DNA of 64,000 nucleotides from Variovorax paradoxus (GCF_902712855.1 NZ_LR743507.1:4388001-4452000), one strand, 5' to 3'; positions 30,241 to 39,834 are shown, numbered from the stretch's first letter. The notes: generated by a model from the sequence alone, not told the origin. Translations and numbers: made by a program.

Positions 30241-32060
30241 CCGGGGCGTTCCTCTTCCTTTTTCTCCTGCTCGCGGCCGCCCCCGGCCCGGCCGCCGCGC
30301 AAGCGCTGCAGGTCGAGGCCGTGCGCGCCGCCGGCTGGCAGGACACGGCCCCCCCCGCGGAGGGCTGGACGCCCGTCACCCTGCCCGACAGCTGGGACAC
30401 GCGCTGGCCCGCGTTCGAAGGCGTGGTCTGGTACCGGCTGACCTGGCAGCAGCCCGGGCAGGTACGCGAGGCGGGCCTGCTGCTGAACTACCTCAACATG
30501 GCCGGCGAGGTGTCGCTCAATGGCACCGTCATCTCGCGCGACGACAGCCTGGTCGAGCCGCTCACCCGCGCCTGGAACACGCCACGCTACTGGCTGCTGG
30601 CGCCGCCGCTGCTGCACGGCGGCACCAACGTGCTGCTGGTGCGCGTGTCGGGCCTGGCGCCCTACCAGGCGGGCCTCGGGCCGGTCGAACTCGGCACGCC
30701 GGCTGCCATGCAAGCGCGTTTCGAGCGGGAGCGGCTGGTGCGCCGCGACCTGCAGATGCTGGGCCTGGCGGTCAGCGCGGCGGTGGCGGCCTTCTTCGCG
30801 GCGTGGTGGTGGCTGCGCCGGCGCGAGACGGCCTATGGCTGGTTCGCCGCGATGTCGGTGCTGTGGCTGCTGTTCGCCTACAACCAGATCGCGACCAGCC
30901 CGTGGCCCTTCGGCTCCAACCATGGCTGGCAGGCGCTGAATACCTCGCTGCTGCTGACCTTCAGCGTGTCGTACCTCGTGTTCGTGCTGCGCTACGGCGG
31001 GCGCCGCATGCCGAGGCTGGAAGTCGCGGCGCTGCTGGTGGCGGCGGCCGGCGTGCTCGACCTGTGGCTGGCGCCGCTGGCCGAGCTCGCCGCGCACCGC
31101 GCCGTGTGGACGCTGGTGGGCGGACTCACGGTCATCGTGGTGAACAGCACCGCCATCGTCCACGCGTGGCGGCACCGCGGGAGCCCGCTGCGCTCGATCG
31201 CGCCGTTCATGGCGCTGTCGGCGGCCATGGGCGCACACGACCTGCTGGTGTTCACGCAGGTGATCGACAGCAACGTCTACTACACCAACATGTCGTCGTA
31301 CGTGCTGCTGCTGGGCATGGCGCTGGCGCAGGCCGCGCGCTTCGCGCAGAGCCTGCGGCGCATCGAGAACTTCAACACCGAGCTGATCGAGGAAGTCAAC
31401 GCCGCCAAGGCCGAACTGGCCGCCACGCTGGCGCAGCAGCATGCGCTGGAGCTGGCGCATGCGCGCATCGGCGAGCGCGTGAACCTGGTGAGCGACCTGC
31501 ACGACGGCCTGGGCGGCATGCTGCTGGGCAGCATCGCGACGCTGGAGCGCCAGCCCGGCAACCTCGGCGCGCCCGAGCTGCTGGCGATGCTCAAGAGCCT
31601 GCGCGACGACCTGCGGCTGATCATCGACGCCACCGGCCGGGACGACGGCGCCCGCGCGCTGGGCGAGCTGCTGGCGCCGATGCGCCACCGCAGCGCGCAA
31701 CTGCTCGATGCCAACGGCATCGACTGCCGGTGGACGGTGTCGAACATCGACACGCTCGAGCTGCCGCCGTCGAAAAGCCTCGACCTGATGCGTTTCCTGC
31801 AGGAGGCGCTGACGAACGTGCTCAAGCACAGCGGCAGCCGCCGCGTGGACGTGACCGTGGCGCGCGCCGGCGCCGAGCTGCAGTTGAGCGTGCGCGACGA
31901 CGGCCGCGGCTTCGTGGTCGATCAGACGGGCACCGCCGGCAACAGCGGCGCCGGCCTGCGCAACCTGCGCGCGCGCGCACGCCGCCTCGGGGCCGAGCTG
32001 CAGTTGCAGTCGCGCCCCGGCGAAACGCAGGTGGCGCTGCGCATGCCGCTGGCCGCCTGA
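30150..32060 (+). CDS. Membrane sensor histidine kinase of the 7TMR-DISM type
   Basis: About 636 residues; the ATG at 30,150 lies inside the regulator gene, and a later non-ATG start around 30,234 is possible. A signal-like segment (FLFLFLLLAAAPGP) is followed by a jelly-roll-type extracellular domain with WYRLTWQQPG. Several membrane helices then lead to a NarX-type kinase: His451 in SDLHDGLGG, FLQEALTNVLKHS as the N box and DDGRGF. It senses an unknown periplasmic signal and controls the partner regulator. The pair is complete. Confidence 0.88.
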   Translation: MPYQEHLPQAGRQLAHRGRLPGAAARLAALTGAFLFLFLLLAAAPGPAAAQALQVEAVRAAGWQDTAPPAEGWTPVTLPDSWDTRWPAFEGVVWYRLTWQQPGQVREAGLLLNYLNMAGEVSLNGTVISRDDSLVEPLTRAWNTPRYWLLAPPLLHGGTNVLLVRVSGLAPYQAGLGPVELGTPAAMQARFERERLVRRDLQMLGLAVSAAVAAFFAAWWWLRRRETAYGWFAAMSVLWLLFAYNQIATSPWPFGSNHGWQALNTSLLLTFSVSYLVFVLRYGGRRMPRLEVAALLVAAAGVLDLWLAPLAELAAHRAVWTLVGGLTVIVVNSTAIVHAWRHRGSPLRSIAPFMALSAAMGAHDLLVFTQVIDSNVYYTNMSSYVLLLGMALAQAARFAQSLRRIENFNTELIEEVNAAKAELAATLAQQHALELAHARIGERVNLVSDLHDGLGGMLLGSIATLERQPGNLGAPELLAMLKSLRDDLRLIIDATGRDDGARALGELLAPMRHRSAQLLDANGIDCRWTVSNIDTLELPPSKSLDLMRFLQEALTNVLKHSGSRRVDVTVARAGAELQLSVRDDGRGFVVDQTGTAGNSGAGLRNLRARARRLGAELQLQSRPGETQVALRMPLAA

Positions 32061-32083
32061 GCGCCGGCCGGGCCTGCGGCTGG

Positions 32084-34441
32084 CTAAAGCTCGAGCACCA
32101 GCCGGCCCTCGCACGCGCGCGAGCAGCAGGCCATCATCTTGGTGTTGGCATCGCGCTCGCTGCGCGTGAGCACCACGTCGCGGTGATCGACCTTGCCGGC
32201 CAGCACGCGCACCTCGCAGGAGCCGCACAGGCCTTCTTCGCAATCGCTCTGCACGTCGACGTTCGCGGCGCGCAGCGCGGTCAGCAGCGTCTGGTCGGGC
32301 GGCACGGTGAGCACCAGGCCGGAGTCCTTCAGCTCGACCTCGAAGGCGTGTTCCTTCGACGGATCGAGCGTGGCCAGCGTCGATTCGAAATGCTCCACGC
32401 GCAGCGCGCCTTCGGGCCACGCGGCGCAGCAATCCTCGAGGGCCTCGAGCATGCGCAGCGGGCCGCACGCATACACCTGTGCACCGGGCACGGGATGCGC
32501 AAGCAGCGCCTGCAGGTCGTTGCGCCGGCCTTCGTCGGCGGCGTGCACATGCAGGCGTTCGCCATGCAGCACCGCCAGTTCGTCGAGGAAAGCCATGGTC
32601 GCTCGGCTGCGGCCGCTGTAGTGCAGCTCGTAGTCGATGCCCAGCGCCCTGGCGCGGCGCGCCATCGCGCTCACCGGCGTGATGCCGATGCCGCCGGCGA
32701 TGAAGATCGCCTTCTGCACGGACTCGTCGAGCCGGAAGTGATTGCGCGGTCCGCGAATGCGCAGCCGGTCACCGGCCTTCACGCCGGCGTGCACCCACGC
32801 CGAGCCGCCACGGCCTTCGGGCTCGTGCAGCACGGCGATTTCGAATGCGCCGGCATCGTCGGGGTCGCCGCACAGCGAGTACTGGCGCGAGCGTTCGGGG
32901 CTGCCGCATTCCACGTCGATGTGCGCGCCGGGCGTCCAGCGCGGCAGCGGCTTGCCGTCGGGCGAGGCCAGGCGCAGCCTGACGATGCCCTCGGCCACCG
33001 GCGTGACGCACTCGACCACCACCGGCCGCGCAATGGCATGCGCCGACGGCTCGCCGATGCGAACGGGCACCTGCACGTCGCGCAGGCCCTTGTTCGCGCG
33101 CTCGGGGTTGGCAGCAGGGTCCCACTCGACCAGCAGATGCTCGGGCCCGCGGAACGAGGTGTTCGGCACGTAGGTGAAGCGCTGCGGCGACAGCCGCATG
33201 TGCGGCAGGCGGCGCGTGAACTCCTCCAGGAAGATCTGCATCTCCATGCGCGCCAGGTTCTTGCCCATGCACTGGTGCGAACCGTAGCCGAAGGTGAGAT
33301 GGTCGCTGGCGTTGTCGCGGCGGATGTCGAACAGGTCGGCATCGTCGAAATGCCTGTCGTCGTGGTTCGCCGACGAGGTCACGATGAGCAGGCGCGAACC
33401 CGCGGGCAGGTCGACGCCGCCGACCTGCGTGTTTTTGGTGACGAGGCGCCGCCATGCGGCAACCGAACCGTTGTGGCGCAGGCACTCTTCCACCGCGTTG
33501 GGAATGAGGCCCGGGTCCTCGCACAGTTCCTGCCACACCTGCGGGTGCTGCAGCAGCAGCTTCACCGCATTGGCGGTGGCATTGGCCGTGGTCTCGTGCG
33601 CGGCCACGATGCCGGCCATCATCATCGAGTGCAGGTACGAGTCGGTCACCACCTCGGGATGCAGCGCCTGCTTGCGGATGCCGTACTGCATCCAGCCGGG
33701 CGCGTCGGGGTCCTGGCGCATCTTGTCGAGCACCTTGCCGGCGTACTGCCAGAAGTTGCCCACCGCGTGCGCCACCGCCACCTGCTCCTCGGGCCTGGGG
33801 CGGCCCCAGGTGTTGACGGTGTGTGCGATGGAGTACTTGCGCAGCGTGTCCATGTCCTCCTCGGGCACGCCGAGGAAGTGCAGCGCCACGGTGAGCGGAA
33901 TCTCCCACAGCATCTGGTCGACGAGGTCGGCGCGGCCGTCGTCGATGAAGCGGTCGACGTACTCGCGCGCCAGCTCGCGCACCATGGGCTCGTGGTGCTT
34001 CAGCGCCTCGGGCGTGAACGGGTCCATCAGCGCGCGGCGGCGCGGCATGTGAGCGGGCTCGTCCTCGTTGACCAGCGTGCGGTTCAGCGCGAAGCCGTAC
34101 GAGGCCAGCACCGCGTTGGCCTCGTCGCCGGTGGGCGTGATCTTCTCGAGCGCGTTCGACGGGCTGAAGGTGATGTTGTCGCGGAACACCGCCTTGATGT
34201 CGTCGTAGCGCGTGATGACCCAGTAGCCGAGCTTCGGGCTCCAGAAGACCGGCTCCTGCTCGCGCGCCCAGCGCACGTACTCCGGCGGGTCCTGCTGGTA
34301 GCCGTCCTCGAAGGGGTCGAAGTCGGCGGCGCGCAGGCTCACCGGGCAACCGGTGGGCGTGCGCTCGGAAGACAGCGCGCCGTGCGCGACGGGGCAGCCG
34401 GAGGTGCGCTGCGCTGGCGCGGGATGTGCGGTGTCTGCCAT
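32084..34441 (-). CDS. Self-sufficient cytochrome P450 (CYP116B/P450RhF type) with reductase and ferredoxin domains
   Basis: 785 residues, close to the ~773 of P450RhF. The heme domain shows the I-helix AAHETT, ECLR as ExxR, and the Cys ligand (about C391) in FGYGSHQCMGKNL. A linker leads to an FMN/NADH reductase (RQYSLCGDP, GGIGITPVS). The C-terminus is a plant-type 2Fe-2S ferredoxin with CEEGLCGSCEV and a final cysteine in MMACCS. Electrons flow from NAD(P)H through FMN and Fe-S to heme in one chain, giving hydroxylation or dealkylation. It lies over a Bug protein gene and divergent from an IclR regulator; the likely substrate class is small aromatic or terpene acids. Confidence 0.95.
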   Translation of the reverse strand: MADTAHPAPAQRTSGCPVAHGALSSERTPTGCPVSLRAADFDPFEDGYQQDPPEYVRWAREQEPVFWSPKLGYWVITRYDDIKAVFRDNITFSPSNALEKITPTGDEANAVLASYGFALNRTLVNEDEPAHMPRRRALMDPFTPEALKHHEPMVRELAREYVDRFIDDGRADLVDQMLWEIPLTVALHFLGVPEEDMDTLRKYSIAHTVNTWGRPRPEEQVAVAHAVGNFWQYAGKVLDKMRQDPDAPGWMQYGIRKQALHPEVVTDSYLHSMMMAGIVAAHETTANATANAVKLLLQHPQVWQELCEDPGLIPNAVEECLRHNGSVAAWRRLVTKNTQVGGVDLPAGSRLLIVTSSANHDDRHFDDADLFDIRRDNASDHLTFGYGSHQCMGKNLARMEMQIFLEEFTRRLPHMRLSPQRFTYVPNTSFRGPEHLLVEWDPAANPERANKGLRDVQVPVRIGEPSAHAIARPVVVECVTPVAEGIVRLRLASPDGKPLPRWTPGAHIDVECGSPERSRQYSLCGDPDDAGAFEIAVLHEPEGRGGSAWVHAGVKAGDRLRIRGPRNHFRLDESVQKAIFIAGGIGITPVSAMARRARALGIDYELHYSGRSRATMAFLDELAVLHGERLHVHAADEGRRNDLQALLAHPVPGAQVYACGPLRMLEALEDCCAAWPEGALRVEHFESTLATLDPSKEHAFEVELKDSGLVLTVPPDQTLLTALRAANVDVQSDCEEGLCGSCEVRVLAGKVDHRDVVLTRSERDANTKMMACCSRACEGRLVLEL

Positions 34442-34451
34442 GGCGTGGGGC

Positions 34452-35426
34452 TCAGTCGAGGGTGATCTTGAGGTCGTGGATCAGCTTGTGCCAGCGCACG
34501 GTTTCGTTCTTGAGCAGCTCGGCGTATTGCGCGGGCGTGTTGCCCACGGGCTCCACGCCGAAGTCGATCATGCGCGTGCGCACCGAGGGCTCGTTGATGG
34601 CCGCCACCAGCTGGCGGTTCAGCGTGCCGACCACATCCTTCGGCGTGGCCGAGGGCACCACCACGCCGACCAGCGCGGCGGCCTCGACGTTCTTGTAGCC
34701 GAGTTCGGCGAAGGTGGGGACGTCGGGCAGCTGCGGCAGGCGCGTGGGGTTGGCCACCGCCAGCGCGCGCACCTTGCCGCCCTTGATGAAGCCCGAGCCT
34801 GCGGCCAGGTCGACCATCATGGCCGGCAGCTGTCCGCCGACCACGTCGGCCAGCGCGGGCGCCGCGCCGCGGTACGGCACGTGCACCATGAACAGCTTGG
34901 CCTCCACCTTCAGCAGCTCCATCGCCAGGTGGTGCGGGCTGCCCGCGCCGGCCGAGGCGTAGTTGATGCCGCCCGGCTTGGCGCGGGCCTGCGCGATGAA
35001 GTCCTTGGCGGTGTTGAAGCCCGAGTTGGTGCCGACCACCAGGATCATGGGGAACTTGCCCATCAGCGTGACGGGCGTGAGGTCCTTGGTGGGGCTGTAG
35101 CTCAGCGACTTGTAGAGGGCGGGGTTGAAGACCAGCGTGCCGTTGTCGGCCGACAGCACCGTGTAGCCGTCGGCCGGCGAGCGCGCGGTTTCTGCGGCGG
35201 CCAGCGCGGTGTTGCCGCCGGGCTTGTTGTCGACCAGCACGGGCTGGCCGACCTGCGTGGACAGCGTCTGCGCCACCGTGCGCGCCAGGAAGTCGGAGCC
35301 GCCGCCGGCTGCATAGGGAACGATCCAGCGGATCGGCTTGGCGGGGAAAGTCTGTGCGCCGGCACCGGTGCTCGCCACTGCGACGAACGAAAGAACGGCG
35401 AGGCCGCGGGCAATCTGCTTCTTCAT
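34452..35426 (-). CDS. Bug/TctC family tripartite tricarboxylate transporter substrate-binding protein
   Basis: 324 residues with a signal peptide (LAVLSFVAVASTGAGAQTFPAKPIRWIVPYAAGGG). The family patterns are clear: PIRWIVPYAAGG, VDNKPGGNTALA, and NYASAGAGSPHHLAMELL. It binds an organic acid in the periplasm for a TctAB-type permease that is not encoded nearby; many Burkholderiales have excess Bug genes that work with remote permeases. It is transcribed together with the P450, ten bases ahead of it, which suggests the ligand feeds P450 catabolism. Confidence 0.93.
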   Translation of the reverse strand: MKKQIARGLAVLSFVAVASTGAGAQTFPAKPIRWIVPYAAGGGSDFLARTVAQTLSTQVGQPVLVDNKPGGNTALAAAETARSPADGYTVLSADNGTLVFNPALYKSLSYSPTKDLTPVTLMGKFPMILVVGTNSGFNTAKDFIAQARAKPGGINYASAGAGSPHHLAMELLKVEAKLFMVHVPYRGAAPALADVVGGQLPAMMVDLAAGSGFIKGGKVRALAVANPTRLPQLPDVPTFAELGYKNVEAAALVGVVVPSATPKDVVGTLNRQLVAAINEPSVRTRMIDFGVEPVGNTPAQYAELLKNETVRWHKLIHDLKITLD

Positions 35427-35455
35427 GGGGTGTCTCCGGATTGGATGTTGTGTAT

Positions 35456-35481
35456 TGCGTAATTATCATACGCATTGCGTA
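35456..35481. promoter_or_regulatory. Candidate IclR operator between the P450 operon and iclR
   Basis: TGCGTA (35,456-35,461) and TACGCA (35,469-35,474) form an inverted pair spaced by seven bases. A third TGCGTA (35,476-35,481) lies 20 bases after the first. The whole stretch is AT-rich in a GC-rich region and sits between divergent starts. It is a likely site for the adjacent IclR protein, placed to control the Bug-P450 transcript. Confidence 0.6.
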
Positions 35482-35539
35482 ATCAACTGCTCGCGGGTTT
35501 ACCCGCGTTCGCGACCCGAGCGCCTAACATCCAGCCGAC

Positions 35540-36349
35540 ATGAGCTCATCCCCCGAACAATCACCCGTCCCCAACCGCGAGCGCCGGCAGCGCGTGCAGG
35601 CCGCCGAGACCGGCATGGCCGTGCTCAAGGGGCTGGCGCACCTGGGCGGACGCAGCAGCCTCACCGCGCTGTCGGCCCATGTCGGTGAAAGCCCGGCCAA
35701 GGTGCACCGCTACCTCGCCAGCCTGATGGAAGAAGGGCTGGTGCTGCAGGACGCCGCATCGCAGCACTACTACCTGGGCACGGAGGCCATCCAGATCGGA
35801 CTGGCGGCGATGCGCCAGGCCGACCCGATCCGCGCGGCCGAGCCCTGCCTCATCCGGCTGCGCGAATCGCTCGAGGTGACCTGCTTCGTGGCGGTGATGG
35901 GCAACAAGGGGCCGACCATCGTGCGCTTCGAGGAGCCCGGCCTGCCAGTGACGGTGAACGTGCGCGTCGGCTCGGTGATGTCGATGCTGTGGTCGGCCAC
36001 CGGCCGGGCCTTCCTGGGGCTGCTCGACGAGTCGCGCGTGCTGGCGCTGGCCGAACAGGAACTGGGCGACGCCACGCCCGACATGCGCGCGCAACTCGAC
36101 GCGGCGGACCCGATCGGCGAACTGCGCCGCGCGGTGCGCGAGGCCGGCTGCGCCAGCGTGAAGGACACCTACCTGCGCGGCATCAGCGCCGTGGCGGCGC
36201 CGGTGTACGACTATGCGGGCCGGGTGAGCGCGGTGATCACCGCGCTGGGCGCCACGGGCGGGTTCGACCCCGCGGTGGACGGGCCCATTGCCGTGGCGGT
36301 GCGGCAGGAGGCCCGGGCTGCGAGCGCCCTGCTGGGCGCCTCGGCCTGA
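35540..36349 (+). CDS. IclR family transcriptional regulator
   Basis: 269 residues (MSSSPEQSPVPNRERRQRVQ). An N-terminal winged helix (VLKGLAHLGGRSSLTALSAHVGESPAKVHRYLASLMEEGLV) is joined to an IclR effector domain with ATGRAFLGLLDE and GCASVKDTYLRGISAVAAPVYDYAG. It is divergent from the P450 operon and is the natural candidate to sense an aromatic or organic acid and switch it on. The C-terminal part is of normal length. Confidence 0.93.
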   Translation: MSSSPEQSPVPNRERRQRVQAAETGMAVLKGLAHLGGRSSLTALSAHVGESPAKVHRYLASLMEEGLVLQDAASQHYYLGTEAIQIGLAAMRQADPIRAAEPCLIRLRESLEVTCFVAVMGNKGPTIVRFEEPGLPVTVNVRVGSVMSMLWSATGRAFLGLLDESRVLALAEQELGDATPDMRAQLDAADPIGELRRAVREAGCASVKDTYLRGISAVAAPVYDYAGRVSAVITALGATGGFDPAVDGPIAVAVRQEARAASALLGASA

Positions 36350-36368
36350 CTTTTTCTGGCGCGCAGGG

Positions 36369-37196
36369 TCAGTCGGCCCAGACCACCACGCCGCTCCACG
36401 CGGTGGCCAGCACCACGATGCCGAAGGCGATGCGGTACCAGGCGAAGGGCACGAAGCTGTGGCTGCTGATGTAGCGTAGCAGCCAGCGCACGCACATCCA
36501 GGCACTGATGAACGAGAACACCAGGCCCACCGCGAACAGCGGCAGGTCGGCCATCGACAGCGCCGCGCGCTCCTTGTAGACGCTGTACACGCCCGCACCG
36601 ATCAGCGTGGGAATGGCCAGGAAGAACGAGAAGTCGGTCGCCGCCTGGCGCGACAGGCCCAGCAGCATGCCGCCGATGATGGTCGAGCCGCTGCGGCTGG
36701 TGCCCGGGATCATGGCGAAGCACTGCACCAGGCCCACCTTGAGCGCGTCCCAGGGCGTCATGTCGTCCACGTGCTCGACGCGCACCGAGCCGGGCGGGCG
36801 CTTCTCCGCCCACAGGATGATGAAGCCGCCGATGATGAAGGTGCTCGCCACCACGGTCGGGATGAACAGGTGCGCCTTGATCACCTTGCCGAACAGCAGG
36901 CCCAGCACCACCGCCGGGAGGAACCCGATGAAGATGTTGAGCGCCAAGCGCTGCGCCTTGGGCTGGCGCGGCAGCGCCACCACGGTCGAGCGGATCTTCT
37001 GCCAGTAAACCAGGATCACGGCGAAGATCGCGCCGGTCTGGATGGCGATCTCGAAGACCTTGCCCCGGTTGTCGCCGAAGCCGCCGAGCAGCGAGCCCGC
37101 AAGAATCAGGTGGCCGGTCGAAGAGATCGGAAGAAATTCGGTCAGCCCCTCCACGATGCCCATGATGGCGGCCTTGACCAGCAAAACGATGTCCAC
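36369..37196 (-). CDS. uppP: Undecaprenyl-diphosphatase UppP (BacA)
   Basis: GTG at 37,196 with AAGGAG five bases before it gives 275 residues. Eight or so membrane helices and the conserved motifs GIVEGLTEFLPISSTGH (near the start) and GTSRSGSTIIGGML are seen; Glu and Ser/His of these motifs form the active site. It recycles the lipid carrier for peptidoglycan and confers bacitracin resistance. It is convergent with iclR and divergent from the next gene. Confidence 0.96.
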   Translation of the reverse strand: MDIVLLVKAAIMGIVEGLTEFLPISSTGHLILAGSLLGGFGDNRGKVFEIAIQTGAIFAVILVYWQKIRSTVVALPRQPKAQRLALNIFIGFLPAVVLGLLFGKVIKAHLFIPTVVASTFIIGGFIILWAEKRPPGSVRVEHVDDMTPWDALKVGLVQCFAMIPGTSRSGSTIIGGMLLGLSRQAATDFSFFLAIPTLIGAGVYSVYKERAALSMADLPLFAVGLVFSFISAWMCVRWLLRYISSHSFVPFAWYRIAFGIVVLATAWSGVVVWAD

Positions 37197-37335
37197 GCGT
37201 ACTCCTTGAAAGAGCGGCAATTATCGCGAGGGCCCGCGTCAGGTCGCGTTCAGGATACCCAGTTCCGGTGATGTTCGGCACCGGCGCATTGGCACATAGT
37301 GGCCGGCAGCCCTCGCGGGGCTCAAAGGAACCGTC

Positions 37336-38223
37336 TTGCCAACGCGAACTTTCTTACCTGGAAACGGGCTCGAAGAGCATGTCTCGACCGTCGACGATCA
37401 CGGCGAGGATCGGCGCAAGGACATGCACGACATCGAGCGCGAACAGTGCGAGTCGATGCGGCGCGTGGCCCAGGCCACCGGCGCCTCGGCCCACGAGCTT
37501 CGCCGGCTCATGCAGCGCCTGCTCGACATCGAACTCGCCGGCTCGAGCGCCGGCATCGTCGCCGAGGGCCACATCGCGGCAGACCGCATGCAGTCGGGCA
37601 TGCCGCTGCTCGACATGGGCAACGGCAGCATCGCCGGGCAGCGGACCGACGCGGTGCAGAGCATCGACTTCTGGCTGCTCGAGCCGCTCGACCCGGCACA
37701 CGACAAGAAGTGGTACGCGCGCTGGAAGTTCTGGAGCTTCATGCTCGGCGCCGCCGCCCCCGACGCGGCGCTCACCCTGCAGGGCCTGGCGCTGCGCCCG
37801 AGCGAGCCCGGCGACACGCATGCCGACCTGGTCGCCAAGGCACGCAAGGTGCTCGAAAGCTGGCGCCGCACGTCCGAGCCGCTGTTCTGGGCGGCGGTGG
37901 AGTGCTACGTGCGGCAGCAGTCCTTCTCGCTCGAGACGCAGGCCTACCTGATGCATTGCATCGCCGCCACGTTCCCGGGCAACGCCATGAAGCTGTCGAA
38001 CGCGCAGAGCGAGGAGCTCACGAACACGCTCACCGACACCTACTGCGACGCCCTCGGCACCGCGGCGACGATGCCGTCGGCCGACATCTACCGCCGCCTG
38101 TCGCAGGGCCTGCAGGGGACCGACCGCGAGACCATGCTCACGCGCCAGCTGGGCCGCGGCGATGCGGCGCAGATCGCGATCACGGCGCTGTTCGCGATCA
38201 TCGAGAACACCCGCGCGCACTGA
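37336..38223 (+). CDS. Hypothetical soluble protein
   Basis: TTG at 37,336 with AAAGGA six bases before it gives 295 residues (starting LPTRTFLPGNGLEEHV); ATG at 37,423 is an alternative. It is mostly helical, with several tryptophans in WYARWKFWSFMLG and no signal peptide or membrane segment. A KKWYARWKFW patch is striking. No family was recognised. It lies between uppP and the amino-acid cluster, on its own strand. Confidence 0.7.
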   Translation: MPTRTFLPGNGLEEHVSTVDDHGEDRRKDMHDIEREQCESMRRVAQATGASAHELRRLMQRLLDIELAGSSAGIVAEGHIAADRMQSGMPLLDMGNGSIAGQRTDAVQSIDFWLLEPLDPAHDKKWYARWKFWSFMLGAAAPDAALTLQGLALRPSEPGDTHADLVAKARKVLESWRRTSEPLFWAAVECYVRQQSFSLETQAYLMHCIAATFPGNAMKLSNAQSEELTNTLTDTYCDALGTAATMPSADIYRRLSQGLQGTDRETMLTRQLGRGDAAQIAITALFAIIENTRAH

Positions 38224-38263
38224 AGGGCGCGTTCAATTTTCGCCTTCGCGCTGAAGCGCGTGT

Positions 38264-38911
38264 TCAACCCGGGCGTGCCCGGCGCCGCAGCGCGCGCACG
38301 GCGCTGTCGACCGTGGTCAGCACCGGCAGGCCGCTGGCGGCCTCGCACGCGGTACGCGCGCGTGCCATGCTGAACTGCGCCAGCGCAATGCGCGTGCAGC
38401 CGCGCTCGCGCAACAACGCGGCCTGCGCGGCGATGAGCGCGTCGTGCCGCTGCGTGTCGCCGGCGTTGAGCGCATCGAGCGCGCCGTCGGCCAGTGCAGT
38501 CTCCAGCTCGGTGCCCGCCGGAAACTCCGGCGGCATCGACGCCAACGTGGGCGCGAACGTGGCGACGAGCCCGAGCCGCCCCTGCCCCTGGGCCGCCTCG
38601 TCGATCATGGCCTCGTTGGGCTTGAGCACCGGAATGCCCGCGTGCCACCGCGCCACCGCCTCGATGCACGGCCCGAAGGCCGAGCAGGTGAAGAGGATGC
38701 CCTGCGCGCCGGTGTCGACGGCGTACTGCGCCAACCGCTGGAAGCGCTCGTGCATCGCGTCGTCGAGCCCCTTGCCGCTGCGCGCGAGGTCCGCCGACAG
38801 GCTGTCGTCGAGCAGGTTCATGCGTTGCGCCTCGGGCCAGTCGCGCGAAAACGCGTCGTTGATGGGCGCGACGGAGTGCGAGAGCGCGTGGATCAGTGCA
38901 ATGCGGGTCAT
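38264..38911 (-). CDS. Aspartate/glutamate racemase family protein
   Basis: 215 residues (MTRIALIHALSHSVAPINDAF). Two cysteine-bearing sites are seen: ILFTCSAFGPCIE and the region near GCTRIALAQFS, in the order of the Asp/Glu/hydantoin racemase fold. It likely inverts or processes a small acid. It is the last gene of a minus-strand set with an ABC-type binding protein and an aminotransferase, so it may be part of D-amino acid or hydantoin use. Confidence 0.82.
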   Translation of the reverse strand: MTRIALIHALSHSVAPINDAFSRDWPEAQRMNLLDDSLSADLARSGKGLDDAMHERFQRLAQYAVDTGAQGILFTCSAFGPCIEAVARWHAGIPVLKPNEAMIDEAAQGQGRLGLVATFAPTLASMPPEFPAGTELETALADGALDALNAGDTQRHDALIAAQAALLRERGCTRIALAQFSMARARTACEAASGLPVLTTVDSAVRALRRRARPG

Positions 38912-38922
38912 CGGTGTCGGCT

Positions 38923-39834
38923 TCAGATGCCCTTCGACGAGGGATTCGCGAAGGCGTCCTTCGTCTCGGCGTTGAGCGGGTAGTTGATGTTGATGCCTTT
39001 GGGCGGAATGGGCGCCATGAACCACTTGTTGTAGAGCTTCTCCATCTCGCCCGACTTCATCATGCCCGACACCACGCGGTCGACCAGCGCCTTGAAGGCC
39101 GGGTCGTCCTTGCGGAACATGAGCGACTGGTTCTCGGTGCGCAGGCTCTCGCCGGTGATGACGAAATCCTTCGGGTTGCGCGCGTTCGCCAGTTGCCCGG
39201 CCAGCAGGATGTCGTCGAGCACGAAGGCCTGCGCGCGGCCGCTTTCCACCAGCAGGAACGAGTCGCTGTGGTCCTTGCCCGCAAGGTTGGTCACATCGAG
39301 GTTGCGGCCGCGGTCGGCCTCGCGCAACAGACGGAACGAGGTGGTGCCGCTGGTGGTCGCCACGGTCCTGCCCTGCAGGTCGGCGATGCTCCTGATGCCC
39401 GAATCGGCCTTGACCAGCATGCGCACGTTGTAGCGGAAGATGTCCGGCGAGAACGCCACCTGCTTCTGTCGGTCGACCAGGTTGGTGGTGGAGCCGCACT
39501 CGATGTCGACCGTGCCGTTCTGCACCAGCGGAATGCGGTTGGCCGAGGTGACGGCCTGGTACTTGATCTCGATGGCGGGCATCTTCAGCTCGCTCTTCAC
39601 GGCCTCGACGATGCGGTTGCAGATCTCGATGCTGTAGCCCACCGGCTTCAGGTTGCCGTCGAGGTACGAGAAGCCGAACGACGATTCGCGGTAGCCGAAG
39701 GTGATGGCGCCGCTGGCCTTGATCTTCGCGAGCGTGTCGCTCTCCTGCGCCTGTGCGGCATGCGGCAGCAGCGCCGCGAAGGCCACGGCGAGCGCGGCGG
39801 CAAGAGACGAAAACAACGGACGTGGCTTGGGCAT
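38923..39834 (-). CDS. Amino acid ABC transporter substrate-binding protein (GltI-like)
   Basis: 303 residues with a signal peptide (SLAAALAVAFAALLPHAAQAQE). The class 3 solute-binding pattern is clear: GAITFGYRESSFGFSYLDG, CNRIVEAVKSEL, and CGSTTNLVDRQKQVAFSP. It resembles glutamate/aspartate binding proteins. No permease or ATPase gene is adjacent. The close spacing to the racemase gene (11 bases) makes co-transcription likely. Confidence 0.9.
   Translation of the reverse strand: MPKPRPLFSSLAAALAVAFAALLPHAAQAQESDTLAKIKASGAITFGYRESSFGFSYLDGNLKPVGYSIEICNRIVEAVKSELKMPAIEIKYQAVTSANRIPLVQNGTVDIECGSTTNLVDRQKQVAFSPDIFRYNVRMLVKADSGIRSIADLQGRTVATTSGTTSFRLLREADRGRNLDVTNLAGKDHSDSFLLVESGRAQAFVLDDILLAGQLANARNPKDFVITGESLRTENQSLMFRKDDPAFKALVDRVVSGMMKSGEMEKLYNKWFMAPIPPKGININYPLNAETKDAFANPSSKGI

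Noticed and set aside
30803..34465. A 1,220-codon plus-strand open frame across the kinase and P450 genes
   Set aside because: It is an antisense and off-frame shadow of two clear genes; its translation is an Arg/Ala/Gly/His-rich string without any motif.
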